From positions 27,101-91,100 of the forward strand of contig QWDQ01000080.1 in the NCBI GenBank assembly GCA_003868215.1: a DNA stretch of 64,000 nt, written 5' to 3'. The stretch's first letter is position 1, and each line of letters starts with the position of its first letter. The DNA is from Pseudophaeomoniella oleicola (taxonomy: Eukaryota > Ascomycota > Eurotiomycetes > Phaeomoniellales > Phaeomoniellaceae). A program made the translations under genes and the position numbers. Shown here piece after piece: positions 34,272-45,598 of the stretch. The notes under the pieces were generated by a model. The model did no database searches. It had not been told where the DNA came from and worked only from the letters and a program-made list of their open reading frames with translations.

Positions 34272-35654
34272 ATGAACGTGAAATGGTCAGTCCGGAGCCC
34301 GACGGAACAGTTGTTTAGTAGCCTCTGCTTATAGCCTTATCTTATAGCCTTCAATGGAATTTTCGTGTACATAATTATCTTTAGACTGGTGACGTTCTGC
34401 TTGCAGAGTGCAGCACCGTTGAGGCTTCAAATCTGCACTCTCATATGATCTACATTGCAATCTCGGGTTTTCAAGTGGCACCAACTTGCAAAGAGAGGAG
34501 AGGTTGAAGGCGTCGGTCACTTGTATGCAGCCACGACGGTCGAATACTAGGCCCCTAAAAGGGACTAGTGGATATCTCGCCCTACATCACGAACCGCCGT
34601 CGATAATCCCACTTCATCTCCATCGTCGACTTGCCTCTTTCCTCTTCTCATCACGGGAAATACGCCCTGCTGCGCAAAGTGAGAGCAGTCCTTACGTTAC
34701 ATCATCATGGTAGTGTTACCGATATAGGCAAACACTGCATTATGGGTCAGGCAGACAAAGTAGGCAACTAGAGTCCACTCTATGTACTGAACAGGCGTTT
34801 CTCAAGCCCATTTCGTTTTAAGTACCTCATTGACCGCTCTTCAGGCATCGTTTCTCCCTTTTCTCATTCCTCGCGAATCTTTGCTGACATGATGTCCGAT
34901 CAGTCGGATCGGTGGTGTCTCTGTTCTCATATATGATCTTTTCACTGCCCCATTTGTCGCCTGGGTCGTCTTTCTTGCCTTGAGAAGAAATCTGCTCCTT
35001 TCTATTGAATGTACTAGAGCATCACCATCGTTCCATTTTGCCTGCAGGTTGATGCGTTCATGTGACCGATCGTCCAAGGTTATGGCCACCCCAACTGAAC
35101 ATTTTCCAATTTTGGGGTTTCCCCTCCTGTTCCAGGCGCAACGAGCTATGGATGCCTCTGGGACCCAAGTGTCCGACCGCCAGCCAAACGGGTGACCGAC
35201 TTTTCCGAAATGTCGGATTTGTGAAGTTGAAACAGTAGGCAAAGTCCTCTTGAGGAGCAGCCAGGCATCGAAAACCCTTGATGATACATACAATTCGAAG
35301 GTTTGCACGGTTGGGGGTGATTGTTGCACTTCGCCTCGCCTTTCAACGTCGGTCGAGTATGGAGGAATACCCTACACTTTGGCAGTTGTACAGCTCACTG
35401 TACGTAAAAACGTTGAAAGTATGGGAAATGTCTCTCTTGTCATCGACTGGTCTATTCAGTGCATCGCCCATCTTCCTCACTCCAGTTTGTGCAATTTTGA
35501 GGAATATATTAGACAATTGCTTCTTCCTCCCGTTTGATTCACATCATCTTCAACCAAAGTCTTCAACAGCAGCAGCCCGACTTTTCATTCCTTATCCTTT
35601 CACCTTAGTCAATCAACTAGCACCACATTACCCTAGGATCGATATCATCTCAAT
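34272..35654. other. Intergenic region
   Basis: About 1.4 kb with mixed composition; right of 35500 it resembles a pyrimidine-rich leader for the next small gene. Short frames on both strands show no family signal. Confidence 0.45.
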
Positions 35655-35981
35655 ATGCCTAGCAAGACTACTCCATCTTGTAACGATCAAGGTACCCTTG
35701 GCGGTTCCTCAATTTCACTCGGCAACAGGCGCTCCCGGCCCATGCATGCCACACACACGAATCGTATCGCGGTTTCACCTACCACCGCGCCGCCGTCACC
35801 CTCTCCCATGGTAACTTCCGACATTGGACAGAGGCCTCGTCGTTCTGGTAACACACCAAATGCTTGGGCTCTGTCCGGAGGCAAGAACGTGTACTGCACC
35901 AACTGTAAAGATGGTCCATACGCAGCAGGCGGGCCTAATGTCGCTTGCGTCATTTGTGGCACCAAGCTTCCCGGTCGTTGA
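35655..35981 (+). CDS. Small protein with C-terminal zinc-ribbon-like motif
   Basis: An intronless frame of 108 residues from ATG 35655. The N-terminal two thirds are Ser/Thr/Pro-rich and basic, likely disordered. The C-terminus has YCTNCKDGPYAAGGPNVACV followed by ICGTKLPGR, giving two C-x2-C pairs 14 residues apart, which is typical of a small zinc ribbon. No signal peptide is present. I do not recognise the family. That the only ordered part carries the paired cysteines argues for a real gene, but no splice or homology support is available from sequence alone. Confidence 0.55.
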   Translation: MPSKTTPSCNDQGTLGGSSISLGNRRSRPMHATHTNRIAVSPTTAPPSPSPMVTSDIGQRPRRSGNTPNAWALSGGKNVYCTNCKDGPYAAGGPNVACVICGTKLPGR

Positions 35982-37667
35982 TCTGACCTGGGATGAAAGA
36001 GGGGGAAAAGAATAGGAAGGTCGAGAAGAAGTCGAGTCCGCAGCTAGGGCATGTCGTCCTAGCATTGAGTGTAGTGAGATACCAAGAGCCTAGGCATACA
36101 CGGGGGAGATCCGGGCTGTCGTTGATGGAACGCCCAGACGACAAGAAGAAGACAACGATACTAGGATCATGTTCCAGTCTACTACAGCCTACCACCCTCG
36201 ACGCCCTCTATATCATATACCCCTCCTTCTTCTGGAGACAGAGTCACTCGCTTCCAATCACTGGAGCCATTGTACCATCGCCAACCCCATCGATCTTTCA
36301 ACCATGGCAATGAATTCGCCGTCAATCAGCCCTTCGAAACTTTCACCGTCCTTAGATATCTCGTCCCTTTCCCCTTTCCCCACATCGATTTCTCCTATAA
36401 GCATGCGCGCATTTGGTTCTGGGCGTTCATTTGGTTCGATTTGCATCAGGTCAGGTTCAGGTTGTGGTTGGGTCAGGTCAAGGTCAGGCAATGTCATTTC
36501 ATTGCTGCGTTCTGTTCAAATGGGATACCTGTATCTCAACAGATTGGACGGAGTCTCGGGTGGTATTTGGCAAGGATTTGATTTGATTTTGGTCTGGTCT
36601 GGTCGATGCGATATATACCCCCCCTTGATTACAACACTCGCTGTAAGGTTCTTATTAGATAGCTAGATAGTTATAGATTTTTATATTGGCGGTTTTTTTC
36701 TTCCCTTTTTTCTCCCCGATATCTCTCTCTCTCTCTCTCCCCTTCGCCTTGAACAAACCTTTCCCCCCACACCATCGAATACTCAAAATTCAATATTGAC
36801 CTCTTCTTAAGGGGATGGGTCTAGTGTATACATCTTTGGAGAAGATTAAGGAGAAGTAAGGAGAGGGAAATGGGTCTCCTGGTCATGTCATGTCATGTCG
36901 TCTTATGCAAAAGCTCAGATCCAAGCTCAGGCTTCGTCAGGCGTGGAACGATGAAAGGGGCAATTCGATACAGATGGAATCACCATTTTTTTCTTATCCT
37001 GTTCCTTCTTCGGGGGGTTCGTAGAGATCGGTCAAGTTAAATTGGTTCGTTGATTCGTTGGATTACATATGGGAAAAACGGGGAGATAACATAGATTTAT
37101 TTCTCTTTGATGATTCCCCGACCAACACTATGCATCAGTGGATTACCAACGGTCCAACCCCCAATCCCCTTTCGAGAACCAGCTAGATGGACCTGCAACT
37201 TGCCCTCCCTCCTGCCTGCCTGGCCTGTGTGCCTGCCCCTGCACAATTTGGGGAGATATAACAACAACTGCAAATAAGATAAGAAACCATATTCCAACCA
37301 GACGCCTTTGTTGAGAGAAATCCAAGTGCGCCGTTCATGCGCAACACCCGCACACCAACAAATCCGGAGATGAGATCAGAAGTTCCCGACTTGGTTCCGG
37401 TCCAAATCCGGTTCGGTATTAATAGAGAGTTTTGTGAATGGTATGGTGGAGGAGGAACTTTGCGTTGTTTTGGGTTGATAGAATTGGGGGATGGAGAAAG
37501 GTTATGTAGGTGCATTTGTACAGGGTTGGAACGAAGAAGGATGGAGGCGAAGAGAGGAGTGAATGGCGACCCCGCTGACTGGTCCGGGACATGCATTCGC
37601 CGGGCAATTCGTTCAGATTGAGGCAACATTGGCTCCTCCATCGTTGATAAGAACAATATCAAATTTC
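35982..37667. other. Convergent low-complexity intergenic region
   Basis: Contains GGTCA/GGTTCA repeats (about 36446-36490), a CT microsatellite near 36723-36740, and GT/GC-rich tracts. The open frames here are compositional. No gene is supported. Confidence 0.5.
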
Positions 37668-38583
37668 TCAGATTAACGAGGCTAGTACTCCGAATAGCAG
37701 AGGCGCGAATGCTATGTACATTGTACTCGATCCCAGGTTCGACGGAGAACTCGCTGAGAGAGAAGTGGTGGTGAAGACAAGCTGGAAATTGATGTCGGAG
37801 CTGTTGAAACAATTCGTTTCGTTGACCTCGGGGACATCCTCGGGTTCGGCAAAGGTTATGTCTACACACTGTAATGTTTGATATCAGTAAGAGCTTTTTG
37901 CATAATTGGTGAAGTAGATATATCTTGAACAGGGAGGATTGGATAAAGGAACACGTCAACTTACGTTATATAATGCCGCTCCATGGACAGCTGTCTCAAT
38001 GATCTGGATCGTTGCGTTGTCGCCAACCTGTACACTTGCATTTGCTGGCAAGGGAACCTGTGGAAGGCAGAAGGTGCCTGGGTAAGGGTCCCTGGTTGGC
38101 CCGACAATTTCGAAGGCTGGGATCATTGGGTTTGACATATTCGGAGGCACGGTACCATAGCCCATGTTGATATAGAAGAAGGCGGTCGCATGGCCTTGAA
38201 ACCAACCGGGTTGTAGACTGACGGCGCCACCGCCGATGGGCCATTTCGTACGGTTCGTAGAAGTCGGCATGCCACCACCTGAAGCAGAGTCAGCATCCCC
38301 GACAATCAATCTTTAGTGATGATCGCGATGGCAACTACGATACTGCCAGTCGCAGTGATTGAGAGCGTGGGAACTTACATGGATAATCCCATTGCATTCC
38401 GTAGGGAAAGTATTCACCGCTTGCATTTCCACCACCTGATATCAGACCATTCGTATCCAAGACTGTGCCATTGGTATGAAGGTTGTTACCCCGCCATCCT
38501 GGGTAGGTAATGACAGTATGTGAGAAGGCGAGCTGTGCTAGCGAGAGAGCAGCGATTGCTATCCTCGATGATATCGAAAACAT
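37668..38583 (-). CDS. BIM1-like (X325, LPMO-related) GPI-anchored copper protein
   Basis: Three exons (38583-38379, 38278-37965, 37868-37668) give 239 residues. The signal peptide is residues 1-21 (MFSISSRIAIAALSLAQLAFS). The mature protein begins with His (HTVITYPGWRG), as needed for a copper-binding His brace. Conserved blocks follow: WDYPCGG, NRTKWPIGG, FFYINMGYG, FCLPQVPLP, QVGDNATIQII and GAALYNCVDITF. The C-terminus is a Ser-rich stretch plus a hydrophobic tail (MYIAFAPLLFGVLASLI), the mark of a GPI anchor. This is the architecture of fungal BIM1-like/X325 proteins, relatives of lytic polysaccharide monooxygenases. Characterised members bind copper; some act in copper uptake or at the cell wall rather than oxidising polysaccharide. 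All introns preserve the frame. Confidence 0.92.
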
Positions 38584-40535
38584 TGTGACTTTTGGTGGTT
38601 TGTTTGTTGGGTAGTACAGCGAACTTGGCAATGATCACTTGGCTCAGGCACACGAAGATATCGAAATCATTCTACAGTTGCGAGAAGAGAAAGACAAGAA
38701 GAAAAGCATCAGCAGAAGCTAAGCATAAGCAAGAGGTTCGTGGAACGGTCAGGCCCTATTTGACCAGAGGTCGCAACCGCCGACATTCTACCAGGGGTCT
38801 GGACTGGAGTATCGGGAGGAGATGTGACTCGGCAATAGAAGGGCTTCAACAGCCACTGAAAAGGTCGATTCATGGTCGGACGACATCTAATAGGTTAAAG
38901 GTCAATGCAACCGTCAGCGGGTTTCTGTGGTCGATTGCCTGGTCTATGCAGCCCATTCATTTAGTTTGCAGGGGGGGAGGGGGAGTTTATTGCGAGAGAG
39001 GAGGAGGTGCGAGGTGGGAAGCAATGAGAAGCGGCGAGCCAGTTACTGGAATCTGATGGGAAAACGATGGTAGGCCAACGATGAAAGACTCGAGTGGGGA
39101 CAGATGCATGTGCTATCACTCTCGCCATGGCAATTCTGACCAGTGATTGGTGCATGTCACACTCTCACTATGATAACCCTGACCAACGACTCGCCGGCAA
39201 TACGCGCCCAAGAATAGAAGAACACACGCAGTAACTTCTTTCTTACAAAGCGCCATGTTGATATTCCAGTTCCAGTCTCCCTACGCATCTCTCAGATGAT
39301 CTTGTACCACGTAGTAATCAAGTTACGCTGCATGAACTTGGTCCTGATTTCTCCAAGAGCTGTTGTGGTCTGATCGATGTCTGTCTCGTCCAAGTAATCA
39401 CCGCTCAAACATGCCAGAGGACCGGAAGTGAGAGAAGGTGCGTCAACAATGAGAATCAAATCCACTTTCTTACCTGTGTATGCAGCTTACAGATTATAAT
39501 AGTACGCCTGGCATATATAAGTTATCCCTATTTGCTAAGCATCCAAGTGATGTCCTGCGAGCGATACGTTAGTAAAGAAATGACCAGATTACACGAGGCA
39601 AGCTACGAGCACAGATCTCTTTTGCAAAGTATTTAGAGATGAGAGATTGATTTGCCATGCAGTGAATTGCACAAAAGCAATAGTTGTTATAATTGTTTAA
39701 ACGCGCAGACATCAGGACCCTGGAAGTGCTACTAGCCCTTCGGCATTGATGCAATCCCGCAAGCGCTGAGACGGCGTCTGGACTGTTGTTGGCCAGCGGC
39801 AATGCGGTCTCAGAATTGTGACCTCAAGCCGTTTCGAAGTTTCTGATAGAAGATACCTTATGTGATGCAACAACAGAAGAGACGGCAGTTCCTAGATAGT
39901 TTCCAACATCCTGGAATGAAAATCATGTGTCAAAGAGTCAAAGATTGCTCAAGGCGCTCAATACTGTGTAGCAGACATATACTACGATAGAAGGGACTCG
40001 GATTAGCTCTCAGTGGATTTATACCAAATATCAACAGCCAAAATCGCCCAGACCACTTATGTCCCTAAATACTACGTACTACGTAGTAAGTCAAGGAGCT
40101 TAGTCATGAATGCTTCAGATCGAACCACTTGAGGAGGACGCTCATCATAACCCAACGAAAGAACAAGGTGACGAGATGATCAGCAGCAGGAACGAAGGGA
40201 TTCGGGAAACCTTTTAGATAGATAAGTTAAGCTTAAGGGACTCAAAGTAAAATGTCCTGGTATGCTACCTGTGTGCGGGGAAGTTTGGTCCCTGATCGCT
40301 GAGATAGAAGCTTATAAGAGTGCCCGCAAGAATACTAATACGTAGTAGAATCTAACGTGTCATAGCGGCGGAGCTATCGAACGAACTTCAGAATTCCGTC
40401 AGTCTTGCTCAGATTGGTTTCTTGAGACCAAGACAAATTTAAATCAACATGTTCGGCACTCCGAGGACAGATGTTTAGATGTAATCGGAAAGACACTTGA
40501 AAGCGTCTTACTCTGTTTCCTCACATCTCGTCGTC
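38584..40535. other. Divergent intergenic region
   Basis: About 1.95 kb between the leftward BIM1-like gene and the rightward SRR1 gene. It contains an imperfect tandem duplication at 39105-39194 and a TACTACGTAGTA palindrome at 40077-40088. Frames on the plus strand just upstream of 38640 are promoter sequence, not genes. Confidence 0.5.
39105..39194 (+). repeat. Imperfect tandem duplication, about 45 bp
   Basis: Two copies both start TGCATGT and share the order ACTCTC, ATG, ...CTGACCA. The first is 39105-39150 and the second starts at 39151. The copies are clearly diverged. Confidence 0.6.
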
Positions 40536-41627
40536 ATGCCTCACACAAGTCACAAGAAAAAAAGTGCGGCGCGACCAAAGCGCACGAAGATATATGAGGA
40601 CGATGGCTGGACTCATGTGACCTCGACACAGGGAACGCATTCCTTGAACCTATCGACTGACGAACACGATCAAGCGACTACAAACTACCTTCGAAAGTTC
40701 GCCCAACAAGCGACGTCGGAGGTCACTGTCGACAAACTACTCCTACAATATGAGCGATGCAAAATCCGGTTCAAAGAGAGCGCATGCTGGACAAGACTCC
40801 AACGGAACATACAATCGCAGGTGCTGCATGAGCACTTGGTCATCGACAACTGCGTCTGCCTGGGCCTTGGGAGTCCCAGTGCACCACTGTATCAACTAGA
40901 TCGCAGGGATGTTGCTATGTATCAACTTGCTGCGTTCTTGACAATAGTTGAGTTGTTCCGTACGTTTGAGACCCTGCTCTGGTGTCTCCATTGGAATGCG
41001 AACGCAGACGGCTGACATGTATACATAGAGCACCATCAGCCGAGATGCGCCGTCAAATGCTTTGCGCAAGACCCTATTTTCAACACCACGGATGTAGAGT
41101 TCCTTCAAATGCTGTCTATCACTGTTGTAGACCATCCGGCGGGATTTGAACGCCTCACATCGAGTTCGTTTGCGTTCGCTCCTGGTCATGAGCAGTTCGT
41201 CCTCAAGCGCATCCTAAACAGCGACCCTGCCGTATTGTTCGGACATGAATTAGAAATATTCCTGGGGAATGACAGGCCAAACGGCCAACGGCAAAGTCCA
41301 ACGGCGCGTTGGGTCACAAGTGAACCCCGAGGGCAGATATTGTCAGATGACAAGTCGTCACTTGACCAGATAACGGATGAACTCCATGACACTTCACTAA
41401 AGAACGATCGTATAGCACTCGGAACTTCTGCTTATGACACAAGTGTGAGACCTGAAAGTACTTTCGGCACGGACGTTGAAGCATACCAGAATATCAACGG
41501 GGATCTCAGCGGTGCAAAATTGGTTGCCGGCTATATCAACCACAAGGGCTCCATAAAAGTGGGAGAATTTGAGGAACATAATTTCGCATTGTACGGCAAC
41601 TGGTTGTGGTATCGCCTGCCGGAATAG
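40536..41627 (+). CDS. SRR1-domain protein
   Basis: Two exons, 40536-40959 and 41029-41627, joined across a 69-base intron (GTACGT...CATAG), give 340 residues. The N-terminus is basic and polar (MPHTSHKKKSAARPKRTKIY). The SRR1 domain starts with VIDNCVCLGLGSPSAP, then RDVAMYQLAAFLTIVELF, then across the splice CFAQDPIFNTTDVEFLQML, then ITVVDHPAGFE and PAVLFGHELEIF. That order is characteristic of SRR1 (sensitivity to red light reduced) family proteins, whose plant and yeast members affect circadian or heme-related regulation. The molecular activity is not established. The C-terminal 130 residues are acidic and less conserved. No signal peptide or membrane segment is seen. Confidence 0.88.
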
Positions 41628-42962
41628 CAGGCCTGGACTTCATGTACGAAATGAGCTAATGAGATCTACGATGATATGTCAATATACTGTATATAGAAAC
41701 GCTGTTTTGCAACTACTAGTACAAATGGCGGTATAAAATATGAGGCTCAGTTATATGCAGGTAGGGTCGACCTCCTTTTGCGGATCGACCAGGTTCTGTC
41801 AATAATAGAGACAACTTATACATGCTTCCTACCTCCGCGCGGAGAGGCCAGAGCTTGCAATGTCTCAGCTTGGTGCAGAGTGCTGTACTCCGGACACTCC
41901 CCCGAATAAACGAGAGACTGCACCCCACGTGAAAGCAGCTGACCGATTGTCTGGACGGTCACAATACTCTTCCTGGAAACACCATTGATCGAATCACAAG
42001 ACTGTTCAGGAACCGATCGGCGCCATCGCCGCTATCAGGGATCGCAGGGACTCTGCCTTAGCGGATCCCCCAAGCCCCGACAGGGGGTTTAGGTTCGTAA
42101 CCGACAATTTGCGGTGGGAGCAAAAAGAGAAAGGGAAAAAAAAAATCACGAAAAAGTCCCTGCAGAAATCTGTTATCTGGATCTTTCGCCTTCACCGACA
42201 TCTCTTTGTATCGTGTCGATCAGCAGTACTTGCGGGTACCATGTACAAAATACTGGGGACGGGGGAATTCTTTGAGAGAAAGAAAGGCCGAATGGATTCG
42301 AACGCTGTCGAGCTGTCATCTATTGTTTTAAGAGAAGTCAGAAGAAAGAAAATGAAAGTATGTCTAGGTGGTAGGATAATACGACACAGACAGTAGTCTA
42401 CTACGGTACACACTGCGTAGGCGAGTAGTAAGCTTGAAGCCACAAGAGACAACTGCTCCACCCCATTGAATAACATTCCTGGTTAGGTTTACGCTGGGGG
42501 TGATCACTCATCTCCATCCGCCTCGCCGTTCAAATCTTCCTCCCCACGCTACCGTCCGAGGCACCCCCCAAACCCTGTACTACTACTATGCAAGTCTGGT
42601 ACCCTGGTATGACGTTAGGGGATCAAAATTGAAACTTGTCCCCCAAGCTCCATCGTCGTCTTGTCTCGTCTCGTCTTTTTTTCTGGGTGCGGTACTCAAC
42701 CTCACTTCACTTTCTCACACCACCAACATTTGATCCTCTTTCTCTCCCATCACCACTGAGCTTCGACTTCGAAAGAAACGGTGTGATTGTTCCCCAGTTT
42801 CCCCAGTGCCTCTGAATTCGGTCGCATTGGTAGCTCTAGACTGTTCCTTAGCATTGCACTCCATCGCTTTGCTGGTCATCTGAGCAAACCTCTTCATTGA
42901 CCCCGATTGGAACTTGAGCTCCATCACATATCATCTATATATTCTTCACGCAGCCGCCCATC
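41628..42962. other. Intergenic region
   Basis: Contains the 3' side of the SRR1 gene and a CT-rich promoter and leader for the SDR gene. No coding sequence is recognised. Confidence 0.45.
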
Positions 42963-44151
42963 ATGTTCAAATCATCCATCCTCCGTCAAGCTACACGCTG
43001 TGCCTTCTACGCCAAAGGTTCAAGCAAAGCTGTCCGCATGACTCCTTCCCAAGCTTTCGTTGGCGCCCGAGGCCTGTCCTCGACTCCTCATCGTCTCGAC
43101 CAACCCGATGACTCCAACCAGAGTCAGGAAGGGCAATATGCACGTACAGATGACAGCGTCAGAGTTGAATACCCTGAGGATGAATCAGAGCTTCCTCGCT
43201 CGTCGATTGTCCAGGGGAGAGGCGCTTTCCACTTGAGGAGAACACTGGACTCGTTCTCCCTTGAAGGACGTGTTGCCGTTGTCACTGGTGGAGCCCGTGG
43301 CCTGGGCTTGGTCATGGGCCAAGCTTTGGTTGCAAGTGGTGCAGACCTTGCCATTGTTGATTTGAACAGTAAGACCTAACCTCGGTCCCAATGGTGGAAG
43401 CCTGAATTAACCATATATCTCAACAGAAGATGAAGCCCAACACCAAGCCAACGAACTCATCAATCACTTCAAACAATCAAACCCACGCTCAGAATCGTAC
43501 GACCGAAGCAAATTCGCTGGTGGTGTGAAACCGAATGTGTTCCGCACCCCGAAAGTGACCGCTCACTACAGCGATGTTAGTGATCCGGACTCCGTGAGCG
43601 CAGCTTTATCTGAGATCGTTAAAGATCATGGCAAGATTGATCACCTCGTCACCTCTGCCGGTTTCACCGAAAACTTCGACGCCATCTCGTATCCATATGA
43701 CCGCATCAAGAAGCTCTGGGGTGTCAATGTTGACGGTACCTACCTCTTTGCGACCGGTGTAGCCAAACATCTCATGGAACGTAACGCTTCCGGCTCCATG
43801 GTCATGATCGGCAGTATGTCCGGCGCCATCGTCAACGTTCCACAACCTCAAGCACCATATAACGCCGCTAAAGCGGCCATCCGTCATCTCGCCGCATCTC
43901 TGGCCGTCGAATGGGCCGGTGCCGGTATCCGTGTCAACTGCATCTCGCCCGGTTACATGTTGACCGCACTGACGCGCAAGATCCTTGAAGACAACCCAGA
44001 TCTCAACACCAAATGGACCAGCCTCATCCCACAAGGGAAGATGGGATCACCAGAAGATCTAATGGGTGCCGTCACCTTCCTGCTTTCGGATGCAAGCGCT
44101 TATGTCACTGGTGCCGATCTGAGAGTTGACGGTGGATATACCATCACTTAA
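42963..44151 (+). CDS. Short-chain dehydrogenase/reductase with mitochondrial-type leader
   Basis: Two exons, 42963-43368 and 43427-44151, give 376 residues. Residues 1-40 are basic and rich in Ser/Ala with ARGLSST, typical of a cleavable mitochondrial presequence. The Rossmann fold begins with VAVVTGGARGLG (TGGARGLG at 108-115) and IVDLN. Later blocks are TSAG, GVNVDG (Asn about 236), GSMSG (Ser about 267) and YNAAKAA (Tyr about 280, Lys about 284). RVNCISPGYM follows. All SDR catalytic residues are present. The sequence is closest in style to fungal sorbose reductase or arabinitol dehydrogenase-type SDRs acting on sugars or polyols with NADP(H). A role in mitochondrial polyol or quinone reduction would be inference. 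Exons keep the frame across an intron of 58 bases. Confidence 0.93.
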
Positions 44152-45598
44152 AGAGGCCAGCCTTGTTTGACGCTTCATGGCTGTTTCTATGGTCTAATTG
44201 GGAGCGCGGAGAAAAGGAGGAAGCATCTGTAAGATTCTTGGTCTTTTTGACGTTTTAGATACATAGACTTGGATTCTTTCTTTTGGCATCCTGAATTATT
44301 GCTATCCGGAAAAGCGAAATTACAAAATATAGACTGTTGGTTTTATTTAGCTGTCCGTCTGGGAAGACAGGACTGGACGTTGAATCTTACAACATACACA
44401 AGGATTCCATACGTACCTTCGAGACCTATTCGATATCGATGATCTCGCCGTAGTAGAGAGGATACCTCTGTCTCCGACATCTATAGATCATCTCTATACT
44501 CCAGACGCACCTATCAATAGCAACAACCCATCCTTTCCTTACATAGGTCGGTGTTGGGTGATTCAACTCTGTGTTTCTCCTTCATTTGTTCTTTCTTCCC
44601 AATCGACTCGCCTACCTACCGATTCTCTTCCCAGCAGCAGAGGTCTTATGTTCCTTCGTTGTTTATAAAAAGGGAGTTGGGGAGATAGAAAGGAAAGAAT
44701 GGGGGTCCATGGTCTGATTAGTCATTGGCTCGCCGGATACTGGCCCGAGGATACGATATGGTAAACAAGTATGGCCTGGACCTGGGACTGGGACTGTTGA
44801 TCTCATCAGTGAGAACAGTGGGAACTTATGAATGCACATGCGCAGAGATTGTGAATCAGTACGCATGGCAAATTTGTGCTCAATTCCGGGACAAACAAGC
44901 TGAAGATGGCTCTGGTCCCTAAACTTTTGCTATTGTTATATATTGTCGTGATTCGGCAACAGCATCGTATGTTCCTATATGACCTATGGAGTAATTACTG
45001 TATGCATCTTATCTGATTTGACACTGATTCAGTGTTAGTAGCGCTAAGTCTAGTTGATTTGGGTGTGTCTAGATTAATTCACTGATCAAGATGATCGGAC
45101 GGCAGAAAGGAGGCATCTAATAACGGCTTGACTTAGCCGGTCCCCTCCAAAGTAACTTAACGTTACCCCGAACGCGATGACGGATTTACCCCACGAAAAA
45201 TGAACAAGATATACTTCGCATTGTGTGACGGATAGCCTGCTTTGCTCAAATGCCCAATACAAGAACTTGCTTGTCGCCATACCATTTGTCAGAGTGACAT
45301 CGCGATATTCAGTACATATTATTCATGTATCCTCCGTCTAGCTACACACCCTCTGAGTGATTATTGCTGTCGCGTGCTTTCGTCTAGTTTATTTTGTTAT
45401 TGTTCGTGGACTCTTTTTGCGAGCAAATCCTGTGAACAAACAGTATTACACCATCACCACGACCATCGATTGAGACAAGTGGGATAGCATTGTGCACTCA
45501 CAGAACCTTCAGCTCTCACTTGCATATTTCATCCCCGGAACCTCTTCATTTCCAGTCACGCTTTGGTTAACTGAACACGGGACTTTGCGCCTGCGACC
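44152..45598. other. Intergenic region
   Basis: About 1.4 kb between the SDR gene and the acyltransferase gene. A TATAAAAAGG box-like sequence near 44664 lies in no obvious promoter position. No coding sequence is recognised. Confidence 0.45.

Noticed and set aside
38592-39056. 154-codon plus-strand open frame
   Set aside because: It overlaps the promoter and first exon of the BIM1-like gene on the other strand and has compositional Arg/Gly bias, with no family resemblance.
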